DNA from: Symbiodinium natans
Taxonomy: Eukaryota; Sar; Dinophyceae; Suessiales; Symbiodiniaceae
DNA length: 64,000 nt
Direction of reading: 5' to 3'
Assembly (NCBI GenBank): GCA_905221605.1
Contig: CAJNDS010002323.1
Span: 124,001 to 188,000, forward strand
Shown here: positions 1-9,473 of the stretch, piece by piece
Position numbering within the stretch: the first letter of the stretch is position 1
Layout of the letters: each line of letters starts with the position of its first letter
Program-made: the position numbers and the translations under genes
The notes under the pieces: model-generated
Databases searched by the model: none
Told to the model about the DNA's origin: nothing
The model's input: the letters and a program-made list of their open reading frames with translations, nothing else

Positions 1-3000
1 TTCCTGTCCACGGCATCGTCGCGTGCCACCTGTGAGCCCACAGAGCTTGGATCTTGCCCTTCACGTCCAGAGTTCTTCCACGCACCAATCCCTTGGGTGT
101 TGCCCTGTACACATCCAGCGCCGTGTTTTCTTCCAGGTACGTCTGCTCCCACACTTCTCCTCCAGAAAAGTCACCCATGCCGTACACCGAGTTCGCGAAC
201 TCTCGCTCGTTGTGTAGGTCACGATGAGGTAGTAGCTCCTGGTTCACGTTCACGACGATGGTTCCGAACGGCATTGGCTCCTTCATCTTGTTCCTGAGGA
301 AGGTGGTGAGGAAACGGGTGACCTTTGGGAACTTGGTCGTGTTGGTTTGCACGCCCCAGACTCCTCCGTGGACGTAGGCCCCCGTGCTCCAACTTCCACA
401 CCAATCAAAGCCCTGTGTTCCCCTCTTTTTCGGACCACTTGTCAACTGAAGTGCTCGGACGATCTCCAGCGCATCCTCGTCCTCGTACTTGTCATATTCA
501 AGTTTGTCGTGGGCCCTTTGCTCCGCGATCTCCTCGTCTCCATCTCCTTGCCCTTCTTGTAGCACACGTACTCCCGGGCCATCTGGATCTTCCAATCGCC
601 TCTTTCCACGAACTCGCCGTCCTGGATCTACGCGATCTGCCACCCATGGTTCATCTCCACCAGAGGGTACTTCATCATCCCGAACCACTCTCATGTGCAA
701 CGTTCTGTGCCAGGTTCCATCCGCCAGTTCAAGTACATGCCCTTCACGCACATCATCGGCCGGACCCAGGTACACTGCCTCCTCCCACCTTGGGTCGAAA
801 GGCCCCACATCCTTTTTTGTCTTCACCATCACTTGGGACCCGAACTGAATCGGCGTCATTGTCTTTCCAAGCTGACGATTGTTGTGCGCTGCACACGCAT
901 GCTTCATTGCACATGGCCAGTACTTCTTGTTCAAGCCGGAAGCCGTGAGCAACACACGTGCCCGAGCCTTCAGCCACTTCACCTGATTCTCTGCCATGGC
1001 GTTCTGCGTCGGGGCCAAACCCTCCGTGTAGGTCTGGTAGATGTCCCGCTCCCGGCACCACTTTCGCAGTTGCTTAGTCCTGAACTCACGTGCCCTGTCA
1101 GAGTGTATCCTGGCCAGTGGAAACCCATTGGCCCTGAGGTAGATGTAGAGGTCCTGGACCGCCGCGAGGATGTCCGCACCCTTGTGCTTGGCGAGAGGTA
1201 TTGCGAACCTAAGGACCTGAAATTCTTGGGGCTTGTTCAAGTCGCCCACCAGTCTCTTCCATTCCTCCTCATGGTCCTTGTCCTCCTTCCTTTCCACCTC
1301 CTCTTCAGCTGCTTCTGGTTCAGGACCTTCTTCCTCCACCTCCTCCTGGCCCAGGTACTCATCAATGTCATCAGGTATTGGCATGTCCTTGGAGATCACA
1401 TCAAAGGCCTTCGGGAACACATAGGTAGCGGCCAAAACGAACTTGTACTTGCTGGCCCTCCCATTGTCATTCCGCTCGTCTATTCCCTTTTCAGCAAATG
1501 CGCCACCAATGTCCAGGCTCAAGACGTAGGCATCCCTGTGAAGCACCCTTCTCGCCGGCCGCCCCGTTCCCGCCGCCGACAAGCATACCGAGCAATCTCT
1601 TCTAAACGGCCAATGCCCCGCTTCAACGTGACGTCGCCATTCTTCCAGCTGCTTCGGGGTGAAGGTGTTCATCGCCACAGAGATTTCGCCTCTCCATGCC
1701 CATCTACGGATCCCCTTCGCCAGTGCCTCTCGTAGTCCCGGAGCCCAAGAAGCCATGTCCTTCGAGTTCTCGGGTTCCGGCCATTCGCGCCTCGTATCCT
1801 TCAAGCCACTGATCTCGTCCAACTCCATGGTAGTTATCAACCCCGTCGGTTTCCTTTGAGGATGCCCAAGTGCGCCTTGATCGAACCGGTACATGTGCAT
1901 GCCGTTGTTCTTCATGTGCTCGACCAACTTCGTTCTCCAAAACGATGCACACTTCTCCATGATCTCATTGGACACTGCTCCGGGCTGCAAGAACTCGCGC
2001 GGGTCGTCGGGATGTTCCATGCCAAACGCCACTGCCGGACCCCTATCCCTTCTCGGGTAACACATGTCCAAGCCTGCTTCTGCGACCAGCCACAGCCACA
2101 CCATGCGCAAGATCAGGTTGTTGTCACCTCTCACCAGTGCTTCTTCATCCCTTGTCAGTTGCCCAGGAAGACCCCAAAGATGTTGCGCCGACCTCACCGG
2201 CCGTGGTGCATTGTTACGCCCCTGCAGTTCGCGATGTCGTAGAAGGGAAAAGGTCCTGCAAGGCGGTCCCCCCACAATGGCATGTATCTTCCCCTGTGAG
2301 GCCGCCCACAAGAGCAGCGCGAAGATGCCGCCGTTGGTTGCGATGTCCCACGATTTGGACTGAGTAAGGTCAATCTCCAGCACTTCTGCCATAGATGCCT
2401 CACGTGTTTCACCCCGTGGACCCTGAACCCTGCACCCGGTCAAGGTCTTGATCGGATCTGAGGATTCCCCCTTCCCGGAGAACAAGTGCACAATCCATCG
2501 GCGGCTTGCCCACAAGGATCTCCGTCTTGCGCGATTCAATGGGAGCGACTTCATCAACTTCCAGGCCTCCTCGTTGCTTTGCGGGACTTTCTCAAAGATC
2601 CGGATCTTGTCCTCAAACGGCACGTCTGACATGAACTCCGCACTCAGAACGGCTCGCAGACCATCAGAGGGATCCCCCGTTACGACGTAGTCCTTCAAGA
2701 AATCCGCCCAGTTCCTTCCCTCATGCGACCTTGCCACCTTGATCGACGTCTCCAGCTCCTGCATGGTCCTCAGCGCTTCATCGGCCTTGGTGCCCTCCAA
2801 CTCCGCAATGAGCCTCAGAGCATCACACTCTCGGACTTCCGGGCACGACGACCGCGTGTAGACTTGTACTTCAGGTCGGCTGGGGTGTCTCAATCTGCAT
2901 CCGCGCGCGTTCCAGACGAACTCATACCCCAGCTGTCTAACAAGGGTTCCAAGGGGCACAATTGGTTGAGCTTGGTTGTCCCCCAAGATCGTTCCCTTGT

Positions 3001-3193
3001 CCGACTGAGGCAACTCAATCTTGGTGTCCCCGGCCAGCGCAACTTCCACCTTCGCGGCCTTCTTCTTCTCCTCCACAGTGCCCGGTCGTAGTGCATGAGT
3101 GGCCCCACTATCCAACAGCCCCATTTTGCTAACTGCTGGCAACGTTCCAAGGGCCTGAGCTCTTCGCACCTCCTCACTCTCAGCCGAGGTGAT
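1..3193 (-). CDS. pol: Ty1/copia-type Pol polyprotein (protease, methyltransferase-like segment, integrase), 3' part outside window
   Basis: This minus-strand frame is open from 3193 to base 1 without a stop, so the reverse transcriptase and RNase H should lie beyond the window. In order, it reads an aspartic protease with LLDSGATHALRP (active Asp near 3110-3112), a long segment with cytosine-C5-methyltransferase-like motifs (VHLFSGKGE near 2480, LEIDL near 2375, GGPPCRTFS near 2250, EHPDDP further on), an HHCC zinc finger (HVEAGH then CSVC, near 1605-1650), and a DDE integrase core. The integrase triad is SLDIGG (Asp 1511-1513), HSDRAREF (Asp 1097-1099) and NAMAENQ (Glu 989-991), with exactly 35 residues between the second Asp and the Glu. 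Protease before integrase before the missing RT is the copia order. Gag lies upstream in another frame and a +1 shift near 3180-3196 is needed to reach Pol. The long open frame suggests a young or active copy. Confidence 0.9.
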   Translation of the reverse strand, partial: MTSAESEEVRRAQALGTLPAVSKMGLLDSGATHALRPGTVEEKKKAAKVEVALAGDTKIELPQSDKGTILGDNQAQPIVPLGTLVRQLGYEFVWNARGCRLRHPSRPEVQVYTRSSCPEVRECDALRLIAELEGTKADEALRTMQELETSIKVARSHEGRNWADFLKDYVVTGDPSDGLRAVLSAEFMSDVPFEDKIRIFEKVPQSNEEAWKLMKSLPLNRARRRSLWASRRWIVHLFSGKGESSDPIKTLTGCRVQGPRGETREASMAEVLEIDLTQSKSWDIATNGGIFALLLWAASQGKIHAIVGGPPCRTFSLLRHRELQGRNNAPRPVRSAQHLWGLPGQLTRDEEALVRGDNNLILRMVWLWLVAEAGLDMCYPRRDRGPAVAFGMEHPDDPREFLQPGAVSNEIMEKCASFWRTKLVEHMKNNGMHMYRFDQGALGHPQRKPTGLITTMELDEISGLKDTRREWPEPENSKDMASWAPGLREALAKGIRRWAWRGEISVAMNTFTPKQLEEWRRHVEAGHWPFRRDCSVCLSAAGTGRPARRVLHRDAYVLSLDIGGAFAEKGIDERNDNGRASKYKFVLAATYVFPKAFDVISKDMPIPDDIDEYLGQEEVEEEGPEPEAAEEEVERKEDKDHEEEWKRLVGDLNKPQEFQVLRFAIPLAKHKGADILAAVQDLYIYLRANGFPLARIHSDRAREFRTKQLRKWCRERDIYQTYTEGLAPTQNAMAENQVKWLKARARVLLTASGLNKKYWPCAMKHACAAHNNRQLGKTMTPIQFGSQVMVKTKKDVGPFDPRWEEAVYLGPADDVREGHVLELADGTWHRTLHMRVVRDDEVPSGGDEPWVADRVDPGRRVRGKRRLEDPDGPGVRVLQEGQGDGDEEIAEQRAHDKLEYDKYEDEDALEIVRALQLTSGPKKRGTQGFDWCGSWSTGAYVHGGVWGVQTNTTKFPKVTRFLTTFLRNKMKEPMPFGTIVVNVNQELLPHRDLHNEREFANSVYGMGDFSGGEVWEQTYLEENTALDVYRATPKGLVRGRTLDVKGKIQALWAHRWHATMPWTG

Positions 3194-4445
3194 TCATCGT
3201 GGCACTGTGCTCCATCAAGGACTTGACCATTCTCTGCGCGTTCTCCAACATCTGCTGCATGTCCATAGGCGTGCCAGGTATAGGATCATCGAGCGTAGTT
3301 CTCGTTGCCATTGGAGACGACGCCATCGTACTCGCCTCCGATATCACCGTGGCCACATCATCCGCCTTGATCGTCCTCTGGGTCTCTGGTTGCATCGGCT
3401 TCGCCTGCACTTGCGCCGCCGTCGGAGTGGTAGGTGTAGAAGCCGTCGCAGTCGTAGTGGTACCTTCCGCCGGCCTTGTAGGACACGCCTTCGATTGATG
3501 GCCCTTCCCACCACAGTTCCAGCACCGTTCTCTCTTTGCATCCCGGTCCGGCCAACTATGGACAAACCGGCATGCCTTTCCACGTCTACACCCACCATCC
3601 GAAACACCAAAGAACTTGCAGGGTTTTTGCGACCCAGCACTCTCCCCCTTGGGTTGGTTGTTGGCTGCCCCACCTGTAAGACCCTTCAGTCTGGCCTGAG
3701 GACTGTTAGGCGTGGTCGATGGCGAGTTGTTGCCCGGCACCCCCTTTGGTTTTCTGGAGGCCAGCTGCTCAAACTCCGCCAGGAGAGCCTTATGCACCGC
3801 CTTCACGTTGTCCTCCACCGGCACGAAGTCGACCTTCAGTTGGTAGCGGACCAGGTTCATACGAAAGGCCACCTCATGGTGGTCCAACAGCGGCTTCTTC
3901 ACCAAGACGTCGATACCTCGGAGGAGCACCGACGGGTCTGGTATCACGACCCCCAAATCCTTGGCCCTCTGGAAGTACCTCCACCACAAGCGCAAACCAT
4001 CCACGGCCTCAGCTGCAGTACTTGTCGCTGGCGGCGACTCCAAATGGCGCAGCAAAGAACTCTTCTCCATCACAGATCCCGGGCGATACAACACCATCAA
4101 ACGGCTCAGGATTTCCAGCGAAGATCTCACTCTCGACGCCACAAGTTCCCGCCTGATGTCCTCAGGCGTCGATGCCAACAAGAGCGTGGCCGCCCTCCGA
4201 TCAACGCGCTGCCACCTTGCCTCCTGCAGCACAGGGGAAGCCAAAGGTGCCAGGTTGAGCCGATTGAAGTGATCTGCCTTCTGGTAGGAGTCATAGTACG
4301 CCTTGGCACAATCCTTTACCTCCTGCCACCATTCCGCCGACGAAGTTGAGAGGTCTCCCATAGCGTGCTCCAGGCAGTGGAGCCAGTCCCCAAAGTCCAC
4401 GCTAGCACTATCACTCAAGGCGGGAAGCATCGGAATGTCCCCCAC
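3180..4445 (-). CDS. gag: Copia-type Gag core with CCCH and CCHC zinc fingers
   Basis: The 421-codon frame encodes the helical capsid-like part of a copia Gag (for example GDLSTSSAEWW, then VLYRPGSVMEKSSLLRHLE). It ends with a basic tail carrying two zinc fingers: a CCCH-type finger (CKFFGVSDGGCRRGKACRFVH) and a retroviral-type CCHC knuckle (CWNCGGKGHQSKAC, spacing C-x2-C-x4-H-x4-C). The two together are typical of dinoflagellate copia elements. Gag would package element RNA in the cytoplasm. The listed start is a GTG just inside the end of the upstream frame. The real protein is more likely joined to the upstream ORF by a -1 shift in the run of five Gs near 4436-4442, where the two frames overlap by 31 bases. 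It ends in TGA at 3180-3182, overlapping the Pol frame. An indel in a decaying copy, or a sequencing error in the G run, could also explain the frame change. Confidence 0.86.
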   Translation of the reverse strand: MGDIPMLPALSDSASVDFGDWLHCLEHAMGDLSTSSAEWWQEVKDCAKAYYDSYQKADHFNRLNLAPLASPVLQEARWQRVDRRAATLLLASTPEDIRRELVASRVRSSLEILSRLMVLYRPGSVMEKSSLLRHLESPPATSTAAEAVDGLRLWWRYFQRAKDLGVVIPDPSVLLRGIDVLVKKPLLDHHEVAFRMNLVRYQLKVDFVPVEDNVKAVHKALLAEFEQLASRKPKGVPGNNSPSTTPNSPQARLKGLTGGAANNQPKGESAGSQKPCKFFGVSDGGCRRGKACRFVHSWPDRDAKRERCWNCGGKGHQSKACPTRPAEGTTTTATASTPTTPTAAQVQAKPMQPETQRTIKADDVATVISEASTMASSPMATRTTLDDPIPGTPMDMQQMLENAQRMVKSLMEHSATMNHLG

Positions 4446-6166
4446 CGGCTGTGCACGTCTTCGGTCCTTTGGGACTTCGTAATCACCCGCTCCAAACCCT
4501 CCAACAGCCTGCTCATGGGATCACCTCCAGGACCAATTGACGGCTGTTGCCTTTCTCCTCCCGACCCCGGCGGCGCTACTGCAGATGCCCCAGCGGGCGG
4601 TTGTCTTGCTTGCACAGCACTTCCTGATTGACTAAGGTGCCCTCCCAGAACTTGTGGTGGACCTCGTGGATAGACCAACGGCTGCTCTTGACCTCCTGCT
4701 GCGTCACTCTGACCAGATGGCATAAAGCCAAAACGACCTCCTGCTGCGTCACTCTGACCGTTCAAAAAACGACCAGGTAGCGGACCAGGATTGCCTCGAG
4801 ATTCGGTGGAAGCTCCTTGCTGAACTGGACGTAAACCATCTAAACCTCCCCCAGGTAGCGGACCAGGATTGCCTCGAGATTCGGTGGAAGCTCCTTGTTG
4901 AACTGGAGGTGAACCATCTAAACTTCCCCCAGGTAGCGGACCAGGATTGCCTCGAGATTCGGGGAAAGCTCCTTGCTGAACTGGAGGTAGCGGACCAGGA
5001 TTGCCTTGAGATTCGGGGAAAGCTCTTTGTTGAACTGGATGTAGCGCACCAGGATTGCCTCGTGGCCCAAGTTGGCCCGACGGACCCGGCAAGGCCCCCA
5101 CCAGACCATTCCACAGGTGTTGGCCCCATCCCTGCCCAGGACGAGACCTTGCTGCATGTGGCCACTGCCCTTCTCCCATGCGTTCTCGCTCCAATTGCAT
5201 CCTTCCCATCTCTTCTCTCAAGCTACTTGCTTCCCTTCTCGACTCCTCCAACTCCCTCATCATCCCTTGCAGTTGTCCTTGTAGCTGCTGACGCACTTCT
5301 TCCTTCACCGCTTCATAGGTGCTTCCTCCAGAACTGCCACCACCATCCATAGGCCTCGGTCCCACCCCGGTGGCACCATACAGCAGTGGAGCTCGCTGCT
5401 CCATTGCCCTCATCTGTTGCCTCTGCTCATCATCAAACAAAGGCGTCCTCGATGCCTCATCCCGTTCCCCATGCGACGTAGGTGACTCCAATGCCCTCTG
5501 CGATCTCGACGGTCTCGTCATAGGCGACGGAAAGGGACTCGGCATCCACTCCGGGGGTGTCACCTGCTGTGACTGCCCCATAGCCTGGAAGAAAGCTCCC
5601 AGGCGAGAAACCCAGGTCGGCATCGCACCACGCGGTTGTGCCTCTCTTCCCATCTGACTGCCTTGCGCATTCCAGCTGAAACCTCCAGGTTGTTGATGCC
5701 CTCCACTATTCAGGCCATCACGCAGCATGCCCATGTCCCCAGCTTCACCGGCCGGCTCCACCTCCCTCGTCATTGAGGTTGAGGCCACCACAGCTTGCAT
5801 GCCACCTGCAACCACCGCTCCAGAGGCTAGCGCCAAGGCCTGAACTCTTGCCACTTGACCACTTGTACCATGCCCAGAGTCCATGCTATCTCCAGAAACC
5901 ATTGCTCCATCCACACTTCCAGCCACACCAGTGCCGCCAGCTTCCAGCGCACCATCCGGCCTTACGGCCTCCGGTTGGGCTCCATGAGCCTCTCCACCAT
6001 CCAAAGCTGGTCTTACGACCCCCGGTTGGCCCCTCTCGGGCCCCGCAGCTGTTGTTGTCATTCTCGGCGAAGTAGGGCGAGCACCACTTGGGCTCATAAC
6101 CTCCTGGTTGGAGGTCCCAGGAGGCATGGAATCTGCAGGGTTGGCCATGGCATGTAGAGCTCTCAC
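4415..6166 (-). CDS. Pro/Gly/Gln-rich N-terminal part of the copia polyprotein
   Basis: The 583-residue frame lies just upstream of the Gag core in the same transcription direction and shares its reading frame with Pol. It starts MRALHAMANPADSMPPG and is low-complexity, rich in Gly, Pro, Gln and Ser. It has a short helical, probably coiled-coil stretch (EAVKEEVRQQLQGQLQGMM, then ELEESRREASSLREEMGRMQ) followed by in-frame tandem repeats containing GNPGPLP and PVQQGA. Long disordered N-terminal extensions before the Gag core occur in dinoflagellate copia polyproteins. I infer it is the N-terminus of the same polyprotein, because the downstream Gag core has no convincing ATG of its own. Function beyond particle assembly is unknown. 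The start at 6166 is the first ATG of the frame; I saw no LTR or primer-binding site by eye just upstream. Confidence 0.72.
   Translation of the reverse strand: MRALHAMANPADSMPPGTSNQEVMSPSGARPTSPRMTTTAAGPERGQPGVVRPALDGGEAHGAQPEAVRPDGALEAGGTGVAGSVDGAMVSGDSMDSGHGTSGQVARVQALALASGAVVAGGMQAVVASTSMTREVEPAGEAGDMGMLRDGLNSGGHQQPGGFSWNAQGSQMGREAQPRGAMPTWVSRLGAFFQAMGQSQQVTPPEWMPSPFPSPMTRPSRSQRALESPTSHGERDEASRTPLFDDEQRQQMRAMEQRAPLLYGATGVGPRPMDGGGSSGGSTYEAVKEEVRQQLQGQLQGMMRELEESRREASSLREEMGRMQLERERMGEGQWPHAARSRPGQGWGQHLWNGLVGALPGPSGQLGPRGNPGALHPVQQRAFPESQGNPGPLPPVQQGAFPESRGNPGPLPGGSLDGSPPVQQGASTESRGNPGPLPGGGLDGLRPVQQGASTESRGNPGPLPGRFLNGQSDAAGGRFGFMPSGQSDAAGGQEQPLVYPRGPPQVLGGHLSQSGSAVQARQPPAGASAVAPPGSGGERQQPSIGPGGDPMSRLLEGLERVITKSQRTEDVHSRWGTFRCFPP
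4774..5062 (-). repeat. In-frame tandem repeats inside the copia N-terminal ORF
   Basis: Five copies of a GTAGCGGACCAGGATTGCCT-like unit begin near 4775, 4853, 4931, 4985 and 5039. The spacings are 78, 78, 54 and 54 bases, all multiples of three, so the ORF stays open through every copy. The repeat encodes variants of GNPGPLP plus PVQQGA and ES(R/Q). Confidence 0.85.
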
Positions 6167-6616
6167 TCCCGAATTTCCTTTTCCACAACAGCAACGACAC
6201 GAAATCCTTGGTCTTACTCGTTCAGGTGCTATACCTGCGATGCCTTGTGCATGTAAAAACTGCGTGCGCCCTCACCGGGCCATGTGTTGTTTGCCCCTCA
6301 CCGGGCTTGGGCCGCTTCACAGCGACATGCATGACCTTCTTCTCGGAAAAACGTGAGCACACCAGCACAAACCCCTAAACCGTAGCCCTAGACCCGTAAT
6401 TACATGGTGCCGGCCTTTGTGTGGGGCAGCCAAACTGCCTATTTGTTGACCATAGGTTTGGGCTTTGTGCTGAGCCTCACAGCAAACAGCAATGAGTAGT
6501 GGAGGGGAGGGAGGAATGTCATCCTCGAACAACTGACAGAAGAATCCTATAAGTACTGCAGACCCTAAAGCCTGGAACCCCAGGAGCCCTCCCCCCCCCA
6601 AAAAAAAAAAAAACAG
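6167..6616. other. 5' flank of the copia element; no gene seen
   Basis: An LTR and primer-binding site would be expected here for the minus-strand element, but I cannot delimit either because the second LTR is outside the window. A short direct repeat (CCCTCACCGGGC) occurs near 6269 and 6295. A run of C then A (6588-6613) closes the stretch. Telomere-like motifs reappear from about 6560, so any LTR probably ends before that. Confidence 0.4.
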
Positions 6617-6722
6617 CTCTCAGCATTGCAGCAAGCACCTGCGTGAGAGATTCGTAGGCGATGATCGCTTCGATGCCATCCTCGAGAGAATTAGCTTGAC
6701 GCAAGGTACGCTCAAAACCCCC
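6617..6722 (-). CDS. Candidate exon, helical protein fragment
   Basis: The minus strand reads an amphipathic stretch, ERTLRQANSLEDGIEAII then AYESLTQVLAAML, with codon use unlike the surrounding repeat DNA. It ends at a homopolymer (T on this strand). On the plus strand CCCTAAA-like sequence lies to the left, as at other exon islands here. I do not recognise the protein. A second open stretch further upstream (6979 down to about 6835, beginning MSPVTPRRSAKPIPSLE) may be an earlier exon. Confidence 0.35.
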
Positions 6723-7304
6723 ACTCAAAAACATCCAAAAACTTTGCATCAAAAGATGCCTCTCAAAAATCCTCATTTTAAAAACCATCGGCTCCATAGA
6801 TCCTGTAAACCTACGGGTGCAACAACAAATGAGACCCAGAAGCCAGCTGCATCTTGAAGCTTTTGTGCCTCTCGGAACGGTTTCCAGGTGAGGGCTTGGA
6901 GCTGCAGGGGCTTCGGGAGTTCAGAGGTTTCGAGACTAGGGATAGGCTTCGCAGAACGGCGTGGGGTGACGGGACTCATTTTTAAGATCCGTGGACTATA
7001 GGTTGCCTAATGAGGCTTATGGGGAGAACACATGTCCTACATGGCCTGATAAGGCTCATACGGGGTATGCACCCCTGAAGACTCCTTAGAACCAGAGGGC
7101 TGTTCGAAACAACTGACCGGTTTTCCAACCCTCTGCAATCAAGACTAACCAGTAAGGGAAGTTGAAAGGCATTCCACATTGGTGCCTGGCGTATGCGGGG
7201 TGTACAAGAGTCGCTTAATCGGGTCCCAAAGCAAAGCAGCCTCCGCATGAGGATGAAAAAAAGGCTTCTGAGACATGTCTGCCTTTACTGCTCCTGCAGG
7301 GTAT
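6723..7304. other. Intergenic or intronic sequence; one weak open stretch
   Basis: Apart from the minus-strand open stretch at about 6835-6979, I see no gene and only weak telomere-like motifs. Confidence 0.4.
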
Positions 7305-7391
7305 GGGGGTTTACGATAACAAGGGACCCTAGCACAGACCCCCAAGTAGTAGGATGCCCTTGTAATGGTACCCCCAATATCGTAAACCCCC
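7305..7391. mobile_element. Foldback (MITE-like) element, 87 bp
   Basis: Perfect 14-bp terminal inverted repeats, GGGGGTTTACGATA on the left and TATCGTAAACCCCC on the right, enclose about 59 bp with further inner complementarity (AACAAGGG with CCCTTGT). There is no coding capacity. A diverged relative may lie at 62726-62835. No clear target-site duplication is visible. Confidence 0.7.
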
Positions 7392-7443
7392 AAAAGGGGG
7401 GGGGAGGTTGGGGCCGAGGATTTGCAGCGGCCGCAGTGTCTGA

Positions 7444-7520
7444 TTAACCAGCTCCAGATGCGAGCCTCGCATCGCCGTCGCTCTCATTTTCGCTCATCTC
7501 CGGGAGCACCTCTTTGAAGC
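7444..7520 (-). CDS. Candidate terminal exon
   Basis: The minus strand reads KEVLPEMSENESDGDARL then ASGAG and a TAA stop at 7444-7446. The acidic, Ser-rich C-terminal look and ordinary codon use contrast with the flanking repeats. The acceptor is uncertain. The protein is not recognised. Confidence 0.35.
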
Positions 7521-8221
7521 AAAAGAAGGAGAAGGCCCCCCCCCAAGTTTCAAGTTGTAAGTGGGGTGTAGATTGTAGAGAGGCCCGCAATTGAGTATAC
7601 AAGTCCATACGGATACCACCGGCTACCAGTTCCTTGCCGATATTACGATTTCATAGCAGGGTGTTATGGCCTTAGGGGTTGACACCGCACCACCCCCCAG
7701 CCCCCCAAGCCCTAAACTCTAAGCCCAGAATACCCACACCCTAAACAAACCCTCAATACTGCTTATGGGACTGGGGCAGCGGCAGGGTTCCACTGTGGCT
7801 TCAGAGTTTGGGGTGTGTGGTGGGCTTAAGGTTTAGGACTTGGGTCGCTGTGTGTTGAAGCCTGTGGGGCATGATTGTAATATCTGTCAGGTGTGTGTGT
7901 GTACATGTATACACACGCTTTTGTACATGTGTAGACTCTCTCTGTCGCTCTTCCTTTCAGAGGCTGAACCCCCGATGCAGATGTGACTTAAGAGGCCTGA
8001 GCCGTCACGAGGAAGACGGGGTGGCAGTTGGCAGCTGACAGTTTGCGGCTCGGGCAGCCCCCCTCACAATGGCAAAAAAGAGTAGGAGGATAAGACTTAT
8101 AGGGGCCTACAGTTTGTCCTGAAACAGACTCGAACGCACGGAATGATACTCTGTGGGAGACCGACCCAGGCCTACAGTTTAGGGACGACCGAAACCCTCA
8201 AACCCTGCAATCCCAAGTCCG
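7521..8221. other. No gene recognised; telomere-like motifs
   Basis: The stretch contains CCCTAAACTCTAAGCCC-like decayed heptamers around 7710-7760, a TG/AC-rich patch near 7890-7925, and no convincing exon. Confidence 0.4.
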
Positions 8222-8308
8222 GGCCACGGATGTCAGCTGCTTCTTGAGCCACTTGCGCTGGAAGCTCTGTCGGAAGTCGTCGACGAAGTCCTGCAGCCGC
8301 TATCGGGC
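8222..8308 (-). CDS. Candidate exon, basic helical segment
   Basis: The minus strand reads RLQDFVDDFRQSFQRKWL then KKQLTSVA. A CTGCAG|G acceptor could start the coding part at 8290, giving a DFVDDFRQ start. CCCTCAAACCCTG-like sequence lies on the left (plus strand). The composition is clearly protein-like, but the family is not recognised. Confidence 0.42.
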
Positions 8309-9335
8309 TTTAAGCGCTGTGGGTCAATTGGGGTCGGGTCCCTCACTAGGCGCAGTCTTCAGCCCAGGGCAGTTCGTCCCACGAACCCACGCAGGCGAAG
8401 CCTAACTTAGGGGCGAGACCCCACGAAGCCCACCTTCACGGACCTACCGACCCTTAAAGGAAGATCCCTCCACCCTGAAGATACAAAAACAAACACAAAC
8501 CCTAAACCCTAAACCCCAAACCCTAAACCCCGAACCCTAAACAGGGGGACCCTATGAAACTCCCCGTAGAGTTTAGGGCTTTGGGGCCACCGAAGTTGGA
8601 GTTCTGTAGAGTGAAAAGCACATTTCCCAAGGAGTGTTCCGAAACCCGAAACCCGAAACCCTAAACCCTAAGCCCTAAACCCGAGGCCCTCAGAAACTTG
8701 CTGTGGTGCCGAGAGGCCCAGAATTTCACAGAGTTGCTGTACTGGTAAGCCTTCCAGAAGGCCACCAGAAAATAGATCACTACCTGGGCAAGCGCCGAAA
8801 GTTGCGTTGTGAAGGCTTTTGGGGTTTTAGGGGATTTCGGACTCTGCAGATGAACTCTAGCCAAAAGCCCTCCCGAAAACTCTAAACGGTGCACCCTAAA
8901 CCTCTGAGTAACATTATGACACTGGTTTTCGAGTCGCAGGCCCCCAAACAAACCATCAACGACAATTAACCTGCCCCGAAAGACGAAAAGCCGCAACACC
9001 CTAGAACTCCCGAACCGTAAACAGAGGTTGGCCCTCTTGAACACTTTGAAGAATAGGCCCGGGGGGCATTTTCCTCTTAAACCCCACCCGAATATTTGTA
9101 AAACATATCCCCAACGTTCACACTGGGCCTGAGAAGTCCTGAGGCCTAATCTGGTGACCCCTGCAAAATCTTCAGCCCTGCAAACTCCTCAAACCGGTTA
9201 TGTAGTCATAATACGTCTGTCATGCTTAACCCCGGCCCGGGTGCTGGAACTCCCGCGAACCCCCGCGATCTAGGCTAAGGCAGCCCCTTTCGGAATGCAA
9301 GCCTGATCCCGCACGACCAGAACAAGCAGAGGGTT
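8309..9335. other. Telomere-motif-rich intergenic or intronic DNA
   Basis: Clusters of CCCTAAA variants lie at 8495-8545 and 8640-8690. An open stretch at 8661-9044 (minus) and 8703-8885 (plus) is present on both strands but resembles no family, so I do not call it. Confidence 0.5.
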
Positions 9336-9473
9336 AGACCCTGAAGCCTCAGCCTGAAAGCGGCTAAAGGTCCAGCATATAATTGTATATTATATATGTA
9401 GATAAGACCCTGAAGCCTCAGCCTGAAAGCGGCTAAAGGTCCAGCATATAATTGTACATTATATATGTAGATA
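9336..9473. repeat. Tandem duplication, two 69-bp copies
   Basis: Two nearly identical 69-bp units start at 9336 and 9405 (AGACCCTGAAGCCTCAGCCT...). Each ends in a TATA-rich segment, differing by one or two bases. It is followed by an AGAGAGAGA patch. Confidence 0.9.

Noticed and set aside
325-1735. Long plus-strand frames (207 and 346 codons)
   Set aside because: They are antisense shadows of the copia Pol frame, which carries all catalytic motifs on the minus strand.
3189-4349. 386-codon plus-strand frame
   Set aside because: Arg/His/Leu-rich antisense shadow of the Gag core.
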